The notes: generated by a model from the sequence alone, not told the origin. DNA of 64,000 nucleotides from Candidatus Obscuribacterales bacterium (GCA_019637435.1 JAHBVO010000001.1:744001-808000), one strand, 5' to 3'; counted from the first letter of the stretch, positions 25,441 through 35,014 are shown. Numbers and translations: made by a program.

Positions 25441-27972
25441 TCAGTCGTTGCCGATCAGGCGCTCAATGCCATGAATAACCGCAGGCGCGGCTATGAGTCC
25501 AACGCCGAGCGCTGCTCCCACGCGTCCTTTTGTGCCAAGTCTAGAAGCCAGTTTGTACGTTCCGTATGCAGAACCGCCCATGATACCAATGTCTTTGGTT
25601 ACGTGTAGAGCCGATCCCCAGCTTGGCTGGGTGACCAGGCTGTATCCATGTTGTCCTATGTTTATGTATCCCCTCGTGACCGGGTTTACACCTAGTGATG
25701 CGTCTTTCAATTCCCTCTGATTTAGAAGGTGACCATCGCCCAGCGAGTTGAATTGCATCTCTATCGGAATGTCTTTGTCCGCTATGAGCACCGCTCTGGC
25801 GAAAGACCCAATTGGGTTTTGTGCCTTCAGGCGGTAGTATGGAACTCCCTTGCCGTCTAGCTTCTGAGTGACCTCAGAGACAGGAACGTTCATATCCGTT
25901 CCGAATGCTCTCACGTTAAAACTGACACCGGAAATGTCTGTGAATGACGTTTTACCCTTTTCGCTTTCGAGGTTGAACATCGTGTTATCGATGCGAACCG
26001 ATTTTACTTCGACCGAGTTTCCACCGCTGTTTATCTCAATCTCCTGCGGTTTTTCCATTTCAATTTTTATGCGTTGTCCCTTTTTTGAAATGGAGTTTGT
26101 CGACTTCAAAAACAGACTTGCGGTATCGCTGAGTTTAGTTCCAGATTGTTTCTCGAAGTCGGCTATCATGCCAGATGGTGAAAGGCTTCCGTCCCGCAGA
26201 TACTTGACCTCATTGAGCATGTCGCCAGCGTCGATTTGCAAGCCATTGATTCCGCGCGTCTGAATGTGTGTTCTCAGTTTTTTCGTCAAATCGAATGGAA
26301 CTTCCTTGAGTTGAAGCGTTCCCGACGTTTGACCGGTTGCCTTTGGATGTGATTCGAAGAATTTCCAGATTTCACCGGTCAGTTGATCTATTTGATCTGG
26401 AACGTGTCTGCCGCCTTTGATGGTGTATTCGTTAACTTCCGTGCCATTATCGGCATTGATAAATCTGCGCTCAACAACATTGCCGTTGCGAAGAACTATT
26501 GGTGGGTTAGTGATTTTATTTTGTTCAACCCAGAAATTGGTGGCGTAGTCCATCGGCTTAAACCGAGGCAGACCGATTGCTGCCAGTGAGGAGGGTACGT
26601 TCTTCAATCCGTCGTAGGGAACGATACCGTCTTCGGTGCCATGAATATTCATGACTGACAGTGGCTGCTTAGGCGGCGGTTCGTTGCCGCTCATCGCCCC
26701 GCTAACGACTGCGATCGCCGCGAGCTTATCCGACAGCTCACCGGCTGCTCGAAAGCTCATCATACCGCCGTTTGAAAGTCCAGCCATATAGATGCGTTTC
26801 GGATCGACTTTATAGTCCTTTTCTGTACGGTCAATGATCTGGCGCATAAACGAAACGTCATCGGCGTCAGCTCCTGGTGGAACTAAACCGTTGTCAGTGT
26901 CCCATGCGCGCCATTCGTCGCGACCAGCCCAACTTCTTGCGTCTGGGTAAACTGCGATGAAGCCTTCGCGATTGGCCATCTGATCGAACTTAGTATGCTG
27001 CGCGATCGTTTTTCCGTCTTGACCATGGCCGTGGAGCAAGATGACCATTGGCATTGGCGTCTTGCCGTTATAGCTGGGCGGAACGTGAACGTGATACTTG
27101 CGTTCCGCTCCCTCAATTGTCATCGTCTGAAGATAATCACCAGGTTTAGTGATGTCGAGTTTTGACGGCGCTGATACCGCTGCCGGTGTCGGCTTCCACG
27201 GACCGTTGCCAGGAAAACTGACGGGCGTCACCATAGGTGGTGTCGGACGCACGGGAGGCGCTAGTGCGGCGTCAATATGTCCTCCATTGTTAGCGGGCTT
27301 CGTCACAAGGTGTCGAAGAATGTCCTGCAGCGCTGGCTCGACAACGTGCTGAACCCATTTCGGATTGGATTCGACAAATAATGCGACATTCGATGCTTCT
27401 GTTAGAGCGTCCGCCGAAAGAAGACCTGCTATCGAAGGACCGGTCGAGGATGCAGCATCAGCGAACACCTTGCTCAATAAAGGCGCTTGTAGACCATTAT
27501 CCGTAACTGGAATTTCAACCGAGAATGAGGGAGGCATTCCGACAATCCTCTGGCCGGGTTCCGGCAAAGGATTTTTCATTTCCGTAAATAGAGTCTTTTG
27601 TCCTTTGGCGTCGTGACCCAGGCGAACCTTGGAAACTTCCATCTCATAGGGCGATCCGAAGATGGTCAGGTTTAAGGTCACGCCGCTGATGTTGGATGCG
27701 GTTTTCGACTTCTGGTCGATTTCAAATTTGACTTCTTTCTTTAAATCGAGCGAATCGATTTTGATGTTTCCGTTCAAAAAGTCGCCGGACAGGGGAAGCG
27801 ATTGAACTTTGTCATTCTGTATCGTGACGTTCTTACCGTCGAGCTTTACGGACTTATCTAACTCGCGCAACGACTTCTCAGAGAAGGATGCATCGAGTGT
27901 GTTTATAACGGGCGCAAAAGTTGCGCCTTGCCTCGAATCCAGGGGCACACCGTCCATAATTTCACTCGCCAA
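25441..27972 (-). CDS. PHB-depolymerase/feruloyl-esterase-like hydrolase flanked by two unknown modules
   Basis: An 843-aa protein. Residues about 275-545 form an alpha/beta-hydrolase of the Esterase_phd (LpqC/PHB depolymerase) family: oxyanion segment ILLHGHGQ, nucleophile Ser400 in GLSNGG, acid Asp448 in GTEDGIVP and His523 in GGRHVP. These enzymes cleave polyester or feruloyl ester bonds. Residues about 28-160 and 615-760 are two related beta-rich modules with the shared pattern ISGV-x-x-N, G, V, then NP, ending at an I-x-I/E strand. The second module is followed by a Gly-rich hydrophobic C-terminus (about 790-835). There is no signal peptide. The start may be TTG 27972 or ATG 27957. The modules resemble those in the 904-aa protein at 36130-38844. 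Confidence 0.85.
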   Translation of the reverse strand: MASEIMDGVPLDSRQGATFAPVINTLDASFSEKSLRELDKSVKLDGKNVTIQNDKVQSLPLSGDFLNGNIKIDSLDLKKEVKFEIDQKSKTASNISGVTLNLTIFGSPYEMEVSKVRLGHDAKGQKTLFTEMKNPLPEPGQRIVGMPPSFSVEIPVTDNGLQAPLLSKVFADAASSTGPSIAGLLSADALTEASNVALFVESNPKWVQHVVEPALQDILRHLVTKPANNGGHIDAALAPPVRPTPPMVTPVSFPGNGPWKPTPAAVSAPSKLDITKPGDYLQTMTIEGAERKYHVHVPPSYNGKTPMPMVILLHGHGQDGKTIAQHTKFDQMANREGFIAVYPDARSWAGRDEWRAWDTDNGLVPPGADADDVSFMRQIIDRTEKDYKVDPKRIYMAGLSNGGMMSFRAAGELSDKLAAIAVVSGAMSGNEPPPKQPLSVMNIHGTEDGIVPYDGLKNVPSSLAAIGLPRFKPMDYATNFWVEQNKITNPPIVLRNGNVVERRFINADNGTEVNEYTIKGGRHVPDQIDQLTGEIWKFFESHPKATGQTSGTLQLKEVPFDLTKKLRTHIQTRGINGLQIDAGDMLNEVKYLRDGSLSPSGMIADFEKQSGTKLSDTASLFLKSTNSISKKGQRIKIEMEKPQEIEINSGGNSVEVKSVRIDNTMFNLESEKGKTSFTDISGVSFNVRAFGTDMNVPVSEVTQKLDGKGVPYYRLKAQNPIGSFARAVLIADKDIPIEMQFNSLGDGHLLNQRELKDASLGVNPVTRGYINIGQHGYSLVTQPSWGSALHVTKDIGIMGGSAYGTYKLASRLGTKGRVGAALGVGLIAAPAVIHGIERLIGND

Positions 27973-28127
27973 CGTTTTCCAGGAGCGTAAGAGAATACTA
28001 TTGTGAACTTATTTAACCGATAAGTCACTGGGGAATTTACGCATTGTTGATTGTGATATTGTCCGCCCGTGCGGTTTTAGGGCATTAGGTGAAACTTTCG
28101 CGAACGATTGTGGTTGGAACGGGAGAC

Positions 28128-29309
28128 CTATTTCAGACCCAGCTTTTCGAGCCAGTTTTTTGACTCGGACTTTTGTTCATCACTTCCGCTAGCCCCGTTT
28201 GCCGAACTTTCTTTACTGCCGGGTTCGTCGATTCCGCTGGGGGTGCTCCTAGCCTGGCGAATTTCTTCAAACGTTGACTTGAACTCACGGCCCTTCTCGA
28301 AACCTTTTGGTGGTGTTGGAAGCTGATTGGAACTGGTTTTTTCGATCGATTCCTCTCTCAGCGAATCAGGCTCATCACTCATTATGTCCCAGTACCGCCA
28401 GCCGTCGTCGAGAATTCGAATGGTTTCGCCAAAATATGGGGCAAGCTCTTGAGACAGTTGTTGCACGGCGGGCGAAAAGGTGTCCTGCACGATAAATCTA
28501 GAAAACTGTTGTGCGATTAAACCAACGCGCATCTCAAACGGCAACAGTTGCCCTACCGGCAATAACGGAGTCTCGAATGCACCGCATTCGGTGCTTTGAA
28601 AAACTGAAGCGATAGCAATGCGCGGCTCGCTAGCTCTATTGCTGGAACGGGCTCCCCAGTGAAAGACTGTCTCATTCCAGCCCAGCACTGAACCAACCGG
28701 TGCAGGTAGCGCACGTATATCCTGAAGGTCCTCTGCCAAGGTTGTGCTTGTATTGGTCGAGTAATATCTATCTCGACTGGCGGGGAGCGCATACATACAA
28801 CCATTTAATGGAGTGGCATCTGTGAGTGGTGTCCAGAAGTTTATTGATAAGGGTGTGCCATCCGGTCTCAAATTGACAATCTTTTGCCGGTCTCTATGTG
28901 GGCCCCAGCCCTTGCTTTCGTTATCCGGGTTTATGTAAAAGACCCAGATGTTGGGCATTAGTCTATGCTCCTTGCCGAGCATCTCAGTGAGAATGTCCCG
29001 GTAGCGATTTTGAACATGCCAGAACTCGTCGTAAACAAAAGCGAAAACTGTTGGCCATTGCTCTCTATGCAATACTTTGGCGGCGTCGGCCAGCTTCTTC
29101 AGTTCTTCGGGAGCGAAAACTGAATGGAGATGAAAGTAGCCATCTTCGATCAGACTCTCGCGAACATCCCTCTTCTGCTGCGCAGTCAGTCGATAGGGAC
29201 CCCAATCAGACCGCGAGTATTCCGTGATCGTCAAATCCGGATTGAGTTGTCTCCAGAAGTTAATATCCAGAGCTAATTCTTTGAACGTTTTGCCCGCCGT
29301 ATTGTACAT
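28128..29309 (-). CDS. Phytanoyl-CoA dioxygenase (PhyH)-like Fe(II)/2-oxoglutarate oxygenase
   Basis: A 393-aa protein with a double-stranded beta-helix oxygenase core over about residues 50-260. The Fe(II) ligands are visible as H-x-D in GPHRDRQ and a distal His in VFHWGARSS, with an Arg shortly after (SEPRIAIAS) placed to bind 2-oxoglutarate. SINFWTPLTDATPLNGCMYALPAS is typical of the PhyH family. The last 70 residues are Ser/Glu/Pro-rich and probably disordered. Such enzymes hydroxylate small molecules, lipids or amino acids; the substrate cannot be inferred. CAGGA six bases before the ATG supports the start. No pathway neighbours identify it. Confidence 0.88.
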   Translation of the reverse strand: MYNTAGKTFKELALDINFWRQLNPDLTITEYSRSDWGPYRLTAQQKRDVRESLIEDGYFHLHSVFAPEELKKLADAAKVLHREQWPTVFAFVYDEFWHVQNRYRDILTEMLGKEHRLMPNIWVFYINPDNESKGWGPHRDRQKIVNLRPDGTPLSINFWTPLTDATPLNGCMYALPASRDRYYSTNTSTTLAEDLQDIRALPAPVGSVLGWNETVFHWGARSSNRASEPRIAIASVFQSTECGAFETPLLPVGQLLPFEMRVGLIAQQFSRFIVQDTFSPAVQQLSQELAPYFGETIRILDDGWRYWDIMSDEPDSLREESIEKTSSNQLPTPPKGFEKGREFKSTFEEIRQARSTPSGIDEPGSKESSANGASGSDEQKSESKNWLEKLGLK

Positions 29310-29702
29310 AACAGTCCTGAGAAAACCTCTGCCCGCTTCTGTTTATTCCCATCCAAGTATATCGAATATCTCAAGAGCATCGGTGTTTCAAGTTTTTGTA
29401 CAATCGCACCGGCCGACTGATTGAGGTCACGATACCGTCACGCTCGAAAGTTATTGTCAGGTCACTTGGATTTTGACTAAATCGTGTTTCGTAGCGTCTG
29501 CACCGCGGGCGCTACCATATCTGGTATTATAGCGTCTTTGTGGGAACGGGGCTGATGTCGTGAAAGTCCCGTGGGTACTGCGATTTGAGTGTCCAAAGGT
29601 TTCGCGAAAATAATGTTGTCAACTTCGTGATCGCACCATTCCTCTTCACTGTTTTCGCTGGCATCATTCAATTGTCACCCTGGCACAAAAAAGAGGCATT
29701 GC
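29310..29702. other. Intergenic region between PhyH-like and Gln-rich genes
   Basis: 393 bp between divergent genes, so it must hold two promoters. The only promoter-like string I see is TGGTATTAT near 29520, an extended -10 form for the rightward gene, without a good -35. No convincing ORF, RNA or repeat was found. Confidence 0.4.
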
Positions 29703-30980
29703 ATGGGCATGAACTGCGAACAATTCGGACAGCAGGCCTGCGACGAAAACAGACGAACAGCGGATCGAATCGGGTTGATGCTCGACCAGCAAGACCCACG
29801 CACTGCCGCAGATGTCATTCGTCAAGAACTATACGACCGGCCAGGACCGCTGGCGATCGATCTACTCCAGCGAATACAACAATATGATGAACCAAACGTC
29901 GGTGCTGATCTCAAAATACAACCGATGGTGCGTCAGGTCCCAAGCCCCAATGGTGGCGTTGATTGGATTGATACGGGCGATCGCAGCGTGGTTGTCGATA
30001 GTCGTCAGTATGGTCAGGAGCAAGTTGCGATCATCAAAGGTGCGCCAGAGCAGCCGTATCCACGATATCCGGATGGCAGATACATAGAAGCTAATCGTTT
30101 CGATCCCTTCGCAATGATCACATCAATGTTCGTCGGTCATCTACTGAATGGCCAATTCAGTCGTTGGCAAAATCGCCCGCACTACCGGCAAAACTGGATG
30201 GACAGCCAGGGTGGTTGGTATCCGCAGAATGACGGTCAGTGGGGACGCCAGTATCGAGACTATCCGTATCAAGATGACAGCAACTATCGGCGCTATTTCG
30301 ATCGCAGCCAGCAATATGTGCAGAGGAATCCAAATTTCTGGAATGGCGGTCAACAACAACAGTGGAGTCAGGGACAGCAGCCCTGGCGCCAGGGGCAGGA
30401 TCAGCGTTGGCGTCAACAGGACCCCAGATACGATCAAGGTCAGAGATGGCGCCAACAACAGAGCCAGCAGGATTGGCAGCAGGAGCAGCAACAGCGGATG
30501 CGATGGTTGCAAGAGCAACAGCGCCTGAGGCAGCAACAGCAGGGACAAGACAACAGACAACCGCCTCGGTTTGGCGAGCAACCGCCGCCTCGTTGGCAAC
30601 ATCCTCGTCAAGATGACGGACGCCGCCCACGCTTCGAAATTCCTCCCAGACAAGATCAGCCCGATCAGCGTCGTGACTGGCGCCAAGAACAGCCCCGGTT
30701 CGATCGCCGTCCGGAGCAACAGCCGTTCCAGCGACGTGAGCAGCCTCCCATGCCGCGATTTGAGCCTCAACCGCGCGATGACCGGAGACACGAGCAAAAC
30801 CGCGAAATTCCGAGAATGCAACCGCAGCCTCACCGGGAGATGCCGAGAATCCAGCCGCAGCCTCAGCCTCAGCCTCATCGCGAGATGCCACGTCCCCAGC
30901 CGCAACAGCATCGCGAAGTTCCGCGCATTCCGCCGCAACAACAGCAGCAGCCGCGAGGCGACCGCCGTCAGGGCCGTTAG
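29703..30980 (+). CDS. Gln/Arg/Pro-rich low-complexity protein
   Basis: A 425-aa protein. The first 160 residues look folded (TAADVIRQELYDRPGPLAIDLLQR and a beta-rich part to about residue 125) and are not recognised. From about residue 165 it is dominated by Gln, Arg, Pro, Trp and Tyr in irregular repeats: RWRQQDPRYDQGQRWRQQ, then PRFD/RRPEQQPF, and near the end three to four copies of a PQP-HREMPR-type unit (MPRIQPQP, MPRPQPQ, VPRIPPQ). There is no signal peptide. The region is probably intrinsically disordered and basic, and could bind RNA or acidic partners. A large open frame on the other strand is a compositional echo. The composition resembles the Tyr/Gln/Pro repeats in the 904-aa protein. 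Confidence 0.8.
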   Translation: MGMNCEQFGQQACDENRRTADRIGLMLDQQDPRTAADVIRQELYDRPGPLAIDLLQRIQQYDEPNVGADLKIQPMVRQVPSPNGGVDWIDTGDRSVVVDSRQYGQEQVAIIKGAPEQPYPRYPDGRYIEANRFDPFAMITSMFVGHLLNGQFSRWQNRPHYRQNWMDSQGGWYPQNDGQWGRQYRDYPYQDDSNYRRYFDRSQQYVQRNPNFWNGGQQQQWSQGQQPWRQGQDQRWRQQDPRYDQGQRWRQQQSQQDWQQEQQQRMRWLQEQQRLRQQQQGQDNRQPPRFGEQPPPRWQHPRQDDGRRPRFEIPPRQDQPDQRRDWRQEQPRFDRRPEQQPFQRREQPPMPRFEPQPRDDRRHEQNREIPRMQPQPHREMPRIQPQPQPQPHREMPRPQPQQHREVPRIPPQQQQQPRGDRRQGR

Positions 30981-31004
30981 CAACTGTTTCCCGCCAAAAA
31001 CTTC

Positions 31005-31044
31005 AAACCTCCCAACGATTCTCAGATAGTCGGTGGGAGGTTTT
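31005..31044 (+). terminator. Strong hairpin after the Gln-rich gene
   Basis: A perfect 10-bp stem, AAACCTCCCA (31005-31014) with TGGGAGGTTT (31034-31043), with an inner CGA/TCG pairing, ending in TTTT. It ends the upstream transcript 70 bp before the next gene's ATG. Confidence 0.8.
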
Positions 31045-31113
31045 AAACTGATGCAGTTCGCGAATAATTGAACAAGAAACCGAAATCCAATGGCATCCCT
31101 CGTTTGAGCCGAT

Positions 31114-33609
31114 ATGCCGCGCCGAATTGCAACAATCGATGGACAGGTAAGGACACTCCCCGAGTTAGTCGAGGATGTTCGATCCAAGTATGCCTATGAC
31201 CTTGGAAAGAACTACCTTTTCAAACTTTTGATTGTGGAAACCATGCTCTCTACCGTTTTCGTTGTTGTGCAGCAACAATGGATGTTGGGCTGTCTCTATG
31301 CGTTTTTAGGGGTCTCGGTTCTGGTTGTTACGAGCCTTACGCTCCGCAGGTACGCTAACGCCGGCTGGTCCGCCTTCGCGGTGGTAACATCTCAGACGCT
31401 CCTCTCCATTGCAGCAGCTACTTTCCTGCGCAATGGCGATGTGCTTTTGTGTGGACTGGCACTTGCTATGTTGCTTGCTGGACTGTACAGGAACACTCAG
31501 GTTGCCGTTGTGCAGGCTGTTGTTTCTGTTTTGATTCTTCTCTGGATTACGTCGCTTCAGATTTATTCGCCTCCGACCGTCTGTTTGCTGTTTCTAGCCC
31601 TGGAGAGTGCAATCTGCCTCGCGGTCTGCAGCCACTACCAGGCTAAAGATTGGAAGGAGCAGAGTGAAGCATTTGAGAACGCCGAGCTTGAATTGGAAAT
31701 CAGTGACTCCAATTTTCGAGCAACGACTTCGCACAGTGCGGGCAAGCTGAGAGCGGCCAGGAACGACTCTGTGGTTCCAGGCGATGAATATATGCAGTCA
31801 CCGGCGTTTTTGAGCGAGACGACCGAGATCGAGCGCAATAATAGATATGCCAGTTTAGTTAAAAACAGCAGCGACGCCATTATTTTCCATAATCGCGAAG
31901 GCAAGATAACAAGCTGGAATCTTGGGGCTGAGCAGCTTCTCGGCTATAGCGAGTTTGAGATCAAAGGGAAAGATTTAAATACCATTCTGCCTGAAGATTA
32001 TCGTAAAACCTATTGGAATAATGTCTCAGAATTGCGAAATTTTCCGCGTTTACCGGCATTTGAAGTGCAATTCGAGACGCGTGATGGGGATTTGCTGTAT
32101 GTGTCTACCAGCATCGTGGAGATTGCAGACACTGCAGGTGATACCGCGATCATTTCGTTAACGGCACGCGACGTAACCAGACAGAAGGAAGCCGAGTCTC
32201 ATGTATCTGATCTGTACGGCATGGTGTCTCATGAGCTGAGAACACCCCTGACCTCACTTCGTGGTTCTCTCGCATTGCTCGACGAGGGAATGGTGACTCT
32301 TGATTCCGAAGACGGTCGTGCCATGCTGAAGATTGCGCGCCAGGGTACGGAGAAACTCTTGAAGATTGTCAACGACATTCTCGATGTTCGGAAACTCGAG
32401 GCGGGGCGCATGCAGTTTCACCGCGAGGTGGTTAAGGTTGAAGAGCTAATAAATCAAAGTGTGCTCGGAATGCAGAAGTTTGCCGACAGTCGTAACGTCA
32501 AAATCACCATTGCTCTCGCCGAAGAGGCTTTTGTATCGGCAGACCGCGAGCGGATAATACAGGTACTGACGAACTTTATTTCGAACGCTGTGAAACATTC
32601 CGATGAGGGCGGCGAAGTTCAGGTCCAAGCTGTTTTGCGGCAGAGCGGCAACGTTAGATTTTCGGTGGTCGACAGCGGCAAGGGCATTCCAGCCGACAAT
32701 CAGCCAACGCTGTTTGAAAAGTTTCATAACATCGGACATTCTTCCACACCTTCATCACTCACGGGACCAGGACTGGGCTTGGCAATTTGCAAATCCGTCG
32801 TTCAGCAGCATGATGGAACAGTCGGTTTGATAAGCGCGGAAGGCAAAGGTAGTACGTTCTGGTTCGAACTGAAAGCACTTGGACGCGCTCCCAGAGCCAG
32901 TGGAACGATGATCGTCAACGCGATTAAACATACACTTGTGGTTAGTGATAACGACTCAGTAATTCAGATCATGCACAAGGCATTAATGAAAAACGGTATC
33001 GGCTGTCGCCGGGTCTCGCGCGCTGAAGATGCACTGCCGGTAACGGAATCCGTCAAACCATCCACCATTTTTATCGACGCCAATTTTGTCGGCGCTAGTT
33101 TGCTCGATATTTTGCAAGCGATAAACCGATCGACGCCCAATGTGAGAACAATCGTCTATCGCAGTTTTGGAGACTGCGAGCGCCCTTTCAGCCTACCCGT
33201 TTCACTTCGAGTGGTGAGCGATTTTTCGCAGTTAGAAGCCGACCAGGCTTCTAAGATCGCCGGTATTCGCGGATATCTTTGCGATGGTAATCTGCCTGCT
33301 GAGCTTGGGAATCAGGATGGTTCCGGTGCGGGAGAAAAATCTCGCTGGACGGTCGCGACAACTGCAAGCGTATTAAAACAAGATGGAGAGCCGATTGCCC
33401 TGGTAGCAGCTGATTTGAATTTCCTTGTACAAAACAAATTTCAACCGCTTGTTGATTGTCCGCTGGAAGAGGGCTGCACCATTGCTCTAGTACGCGCGGA
33501 TGTGGCTCCGGCGGATGAAAGTTTCGCAATCTTAAGCGTACAAAGCGAGATTTTGAGCGCTCGCCTGACTGAAAAGGACTTTCTGGAAGCGCTTCAGTTG
33601 CGCGTATAA
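31114..33609 (+). CDS. Membrane PAS-domain histidine kinase with C-terminal pseudo-receiver
   Basis: An 831-aa protein. About six TM helices (residues 38-172) form an MHYT/MASE-like membrane sensor of unknown type. A PAS domain (about 245-355, YASLVKNSSDAIIFHNREGKI) comes next, followed by HisKA with His373 in VSHELRTPLTS and a HATPase_c domain (NFISNAVKHS, DSGKGI, GPGLGLAICKS). The region from about 605 resembles a receiver: HTLVVSDNDSVIQIMHKALMK and TIFIDANF. The acidic pocket is partly lost and the switch Lys is missing (IVYRS), so phosphorylation there is doubtful. A further 130-residue C-terminal part is not recognised. It opens a block of signalling genes; the cognate regulator may be the NarL-type protein at 34281. 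Confidence 0.92.
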   Translation: MPRRIATIDGQVRTLPELVEDVRSKYAYDLGKNYLFKLLIVETMLSTVFVVVQQQWMLGCLYAFLGVSVLVVTSLTLRRYANAGWSAFAVVTSQTLLSIAAATFLRNGDVLLCGLALAMLLAGLYRNTQVAVVQAVVSVLILLWITSLQIYSPPTVCLLFLALESAICLAVCSHYQAKDWKEQSEAFENAELELEISDSNFRATTSHSAGKLRAARNDSVVPGDEYMQSPAFLSETTEIERNNRYASLVKNSSDAIIFHNREGKITSWNLGAEQLLGYSEFEIKGKDLNTILPEDYRKTYWNNVSELRNFPRLPAFEVQFETRDGDLLYVSTSIVEIADTAGDTAIISLTARDVTRQKEAESHVSDLYGMVSHELRTPLTSLRGSLALLDEGMVTLDSEDGRAMLKIARQGTEKLLKIVNDILDVRKLEAGRMQFHREVVKVEELINQSVLGMQKFADSRNVKITIALAEEAFVSADRERIIQVLTNFISNAVKHSDEGGEVQVQAVLRQSGNVRFSVVDSGKGIPADNQPTLFEKFHNIGHSSTPSSLTGPGLGLAICKSVVQQHDGTVGLISAEGKGSTFWFELKALGRAPRASGTMIVNAIKHTLVVSDNDSVIQIMHKALMKNGIGCRRVSRAEDALPVTESVKPSTIFIDANFVGASLLDILQAINRSTPNVRTIVYRSFGDCERPFSLPVSLRVVSDFSQLEADQASKIAGIRGYLCDGNLPAELGNQDGSGAGEKSRWTVATTASVLKQDGEPIALVAADLNFLVQNKFQPLVDCPLEEGCTIALVRADVAPADESFAILSVQSEILSARLTEKDFLEALQLRV

Positions 33610-33668
33610 GCTGTTCGGAAGCCGTTTTCAGAGACTTCGATGCTTTTGATAACGGTTACCTATTTTCG

Positions 33669-33698
33669 CATCCGTCAAATGACGGATGGACTTTTGCC
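33669..33698 (+). terminator. Hairpin terminator after the PAS histidine kinase
   Basis: CATCCGTC-AAAT-GACGGATG is a perfect 8-bp stem with a 4-nt loop (33669-33688), followed by GACTTTTGCC, a short T-run. It is a plausible intrinsic terminator 60 bp after the stop. Confidence 0.6.
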
Positions 33699-33898
33699 AA
33701 AAGGTGGATGTCTGGGAACGAAGGCGCCATCTAGGATTGAATTATTGACCGTCCTGCAGCCGAACAAAAATTCTCACTGAATTTAATCGATTGCTCGGAA
33801 CACAGGAGCAAGTATGCAGTCAGTTTGTCTACGGCACTTTCGCCCGCCGACACAGCGACGGCGGTTGAGCGGAAACCTTTTAATTGCGAGGTGCAGAA

Positions 33899-34183
33899 AT
33901 GATGAATATGGAAAAAGGATGTTTGAACTCTGAGCTTCACGGACTCGTGAGCATAGCTGGACGATGTCGTAAGAAAGGAGACCTCAAGGCCGCAGAAACG
34001 CTCTTGAAACATGCATTGAGAAAAGCGGAAGACCGTTTCGGTTTGATGAGCATTCCTGTTGCGGTTGTTCTTCTTGAGCTGGTAGAACTTCACGAAGATA
34101 GCAATGATGCTGATGCGGCAAGAATTGCGCATAAGAGAATGCGTCAGATTATCGTAAGTGTTATCGACAACACCGACAATTAA
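33899..34183 (+). CDS. Small TPR-like helical protein
   Basis: A protein of about 94 aa composed of helical hairpins with TPR-like spacing (LVSIAGRCRKKGDLKAAETLLKHALRKAEDR, then VAVVLLELVELHEDSNDADAARIAHKRM). GAGG at 33888-33891 lies seven bases before ATG 33899, which decides the start over the TTG five codons earlier. It lies between two signalling genes and may be a small adaptor for one of them. An open frame of similar length on the other strand lacks a ribosome-binding site and protein-like composition. Function unknown. Confidence 0.65.
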   Translation: MMNMEKGCLNSELHGLVSIAGRCRKKGDLKAAETLLKHALRKAEDRFGLMSIPVAVVLLELVELHEDSNDADAARIAHKRMRQIIVSVIDNTDN

Positions 34184-34280
34184 CGGTGCGAGAAGTCTCT
34201 GCAATCGCGTTGGCAGATCTCGAGTATGGTTTTGAATTTTAAATTTTCAATCGCTAAATGCTGCTTTTGTTTACTTACTG

Positions 34281-34943
34281 TTAGTTGACCAGTCCCAGTC
34301 GGAGTGCCTTGACCGCGGCGTCTGTTCTGCCGGAAGCGGAAAGTTTTTCCAGAATATGTTCGACGTGGGTGCGCACAGTTGAGACGTTGATTTGTAATTT
34401 TGTGGCAATTTCTTTGTTTCCGAGACCATCGGTGATGAGTTTCAGAACTTCGATTTCACGTTCAGACAACTCGACAGTGGATGATTTAGATGGGGTTTGA
34501 GCAAATGAATTTTGGTTTCCTGACACCATATCGTTTAATAACCGCGAGGCTATTCTTGGATCAAACCAAGCCGCACCTTGATGAACGGAACGAATCGCTA
34601 ATTTCAGGGTTTGCGAGGCGGTGTCCTTCATGCAATAGCCTGATGCGCCGGATGCAAATGCCGCAAAAATTTCAGTGTCATCATCGTGCGAAGTCAGCAT
34701 TACTATTTTTGTTTCAGGGGCCTGTTGTCGAATCTCGCGAGTGGCGGCGATGCCATCCATCTGGGGCAGACCGATGTCCATGATTACCACTTCGGGTTTG
34801 AGCGCGCACACTTTATGAACGGCAGTCAAGCCATCCGACGCCTCACCCACGCATTCCATATCTTCTTCACGATTGATCGAGGCACGCAGTCCATCGCGTA
34901 GCAGCTCGAAATCCTCAACAATGAAAATCGAAATCTTGGTCAT
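34281..34943 (-). CDS. NarL/FixJ-family (LuxR-type) response regulator
   Basis: A protein of about 220 aa. The receiver domain begins TKISIFIVEDFELLRDG, has Asp56 in VVIMDIGLPQMDG and MLTSHDDDTE, and carries Lys in GYCMKDTAS, the Lys-Asp form usual in the NarL family. The LuxR-type helix-turn-helix (about 155-215) reads LSEREIEVLKLITDGLGNKEIA followed by NVSTVRTHVEHILEKL. The frame is open 11 codons further to a TTG, but the family normally starts at the chosen Met. It is a transcription factor, probably activated by a kinase from this block: the PAS kinase at 31114 or the hybrid at 35015, from which it is divergent with about 70 bp between starts. Confidence 0.92.
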   Translation of the reverse strand: MTKISIFIVEDFELLRDGLRASINREEDMECVGEASDGLTAVHKVCALKPEVVIMDIGLPQMDGIAATREIRQQAPETKIVMLTSHDDDTEIFAAFASGASGYCMKDTASQTLKLAIRSVHQGAAWFDPRIASRLLNDMVSGNQNSFAQTPSKSSTVELSEREIEVLKLITDGLGNKEIATKLQINVSTVRTHVEHILEKLSASGRTDAAVKALRLGLVN

Positions 34944-35014
34944 ACTGACAATCATCTCGCATGTTCTTTCAGACAATGATATCGTGTTCTGGCGAATGTG
35001 TTTGAGATAGACGT

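Noticed and set aside
30141..31187. Long minus-strand open frame (348 codons) opposite the Gln-rich gene
   Set aside because: It mirrors the CAG/CGC-rich repeats as Leu-rich sequence, has no ribosome-binding site, and runs through a terminator into the next gene.
33731..34204. A 157-codon minus-strand frame over the small TPR gene
   Set aside because: It lacks a ribosome-binding site, while the plus-strand gene has one and reads as TPR helices.
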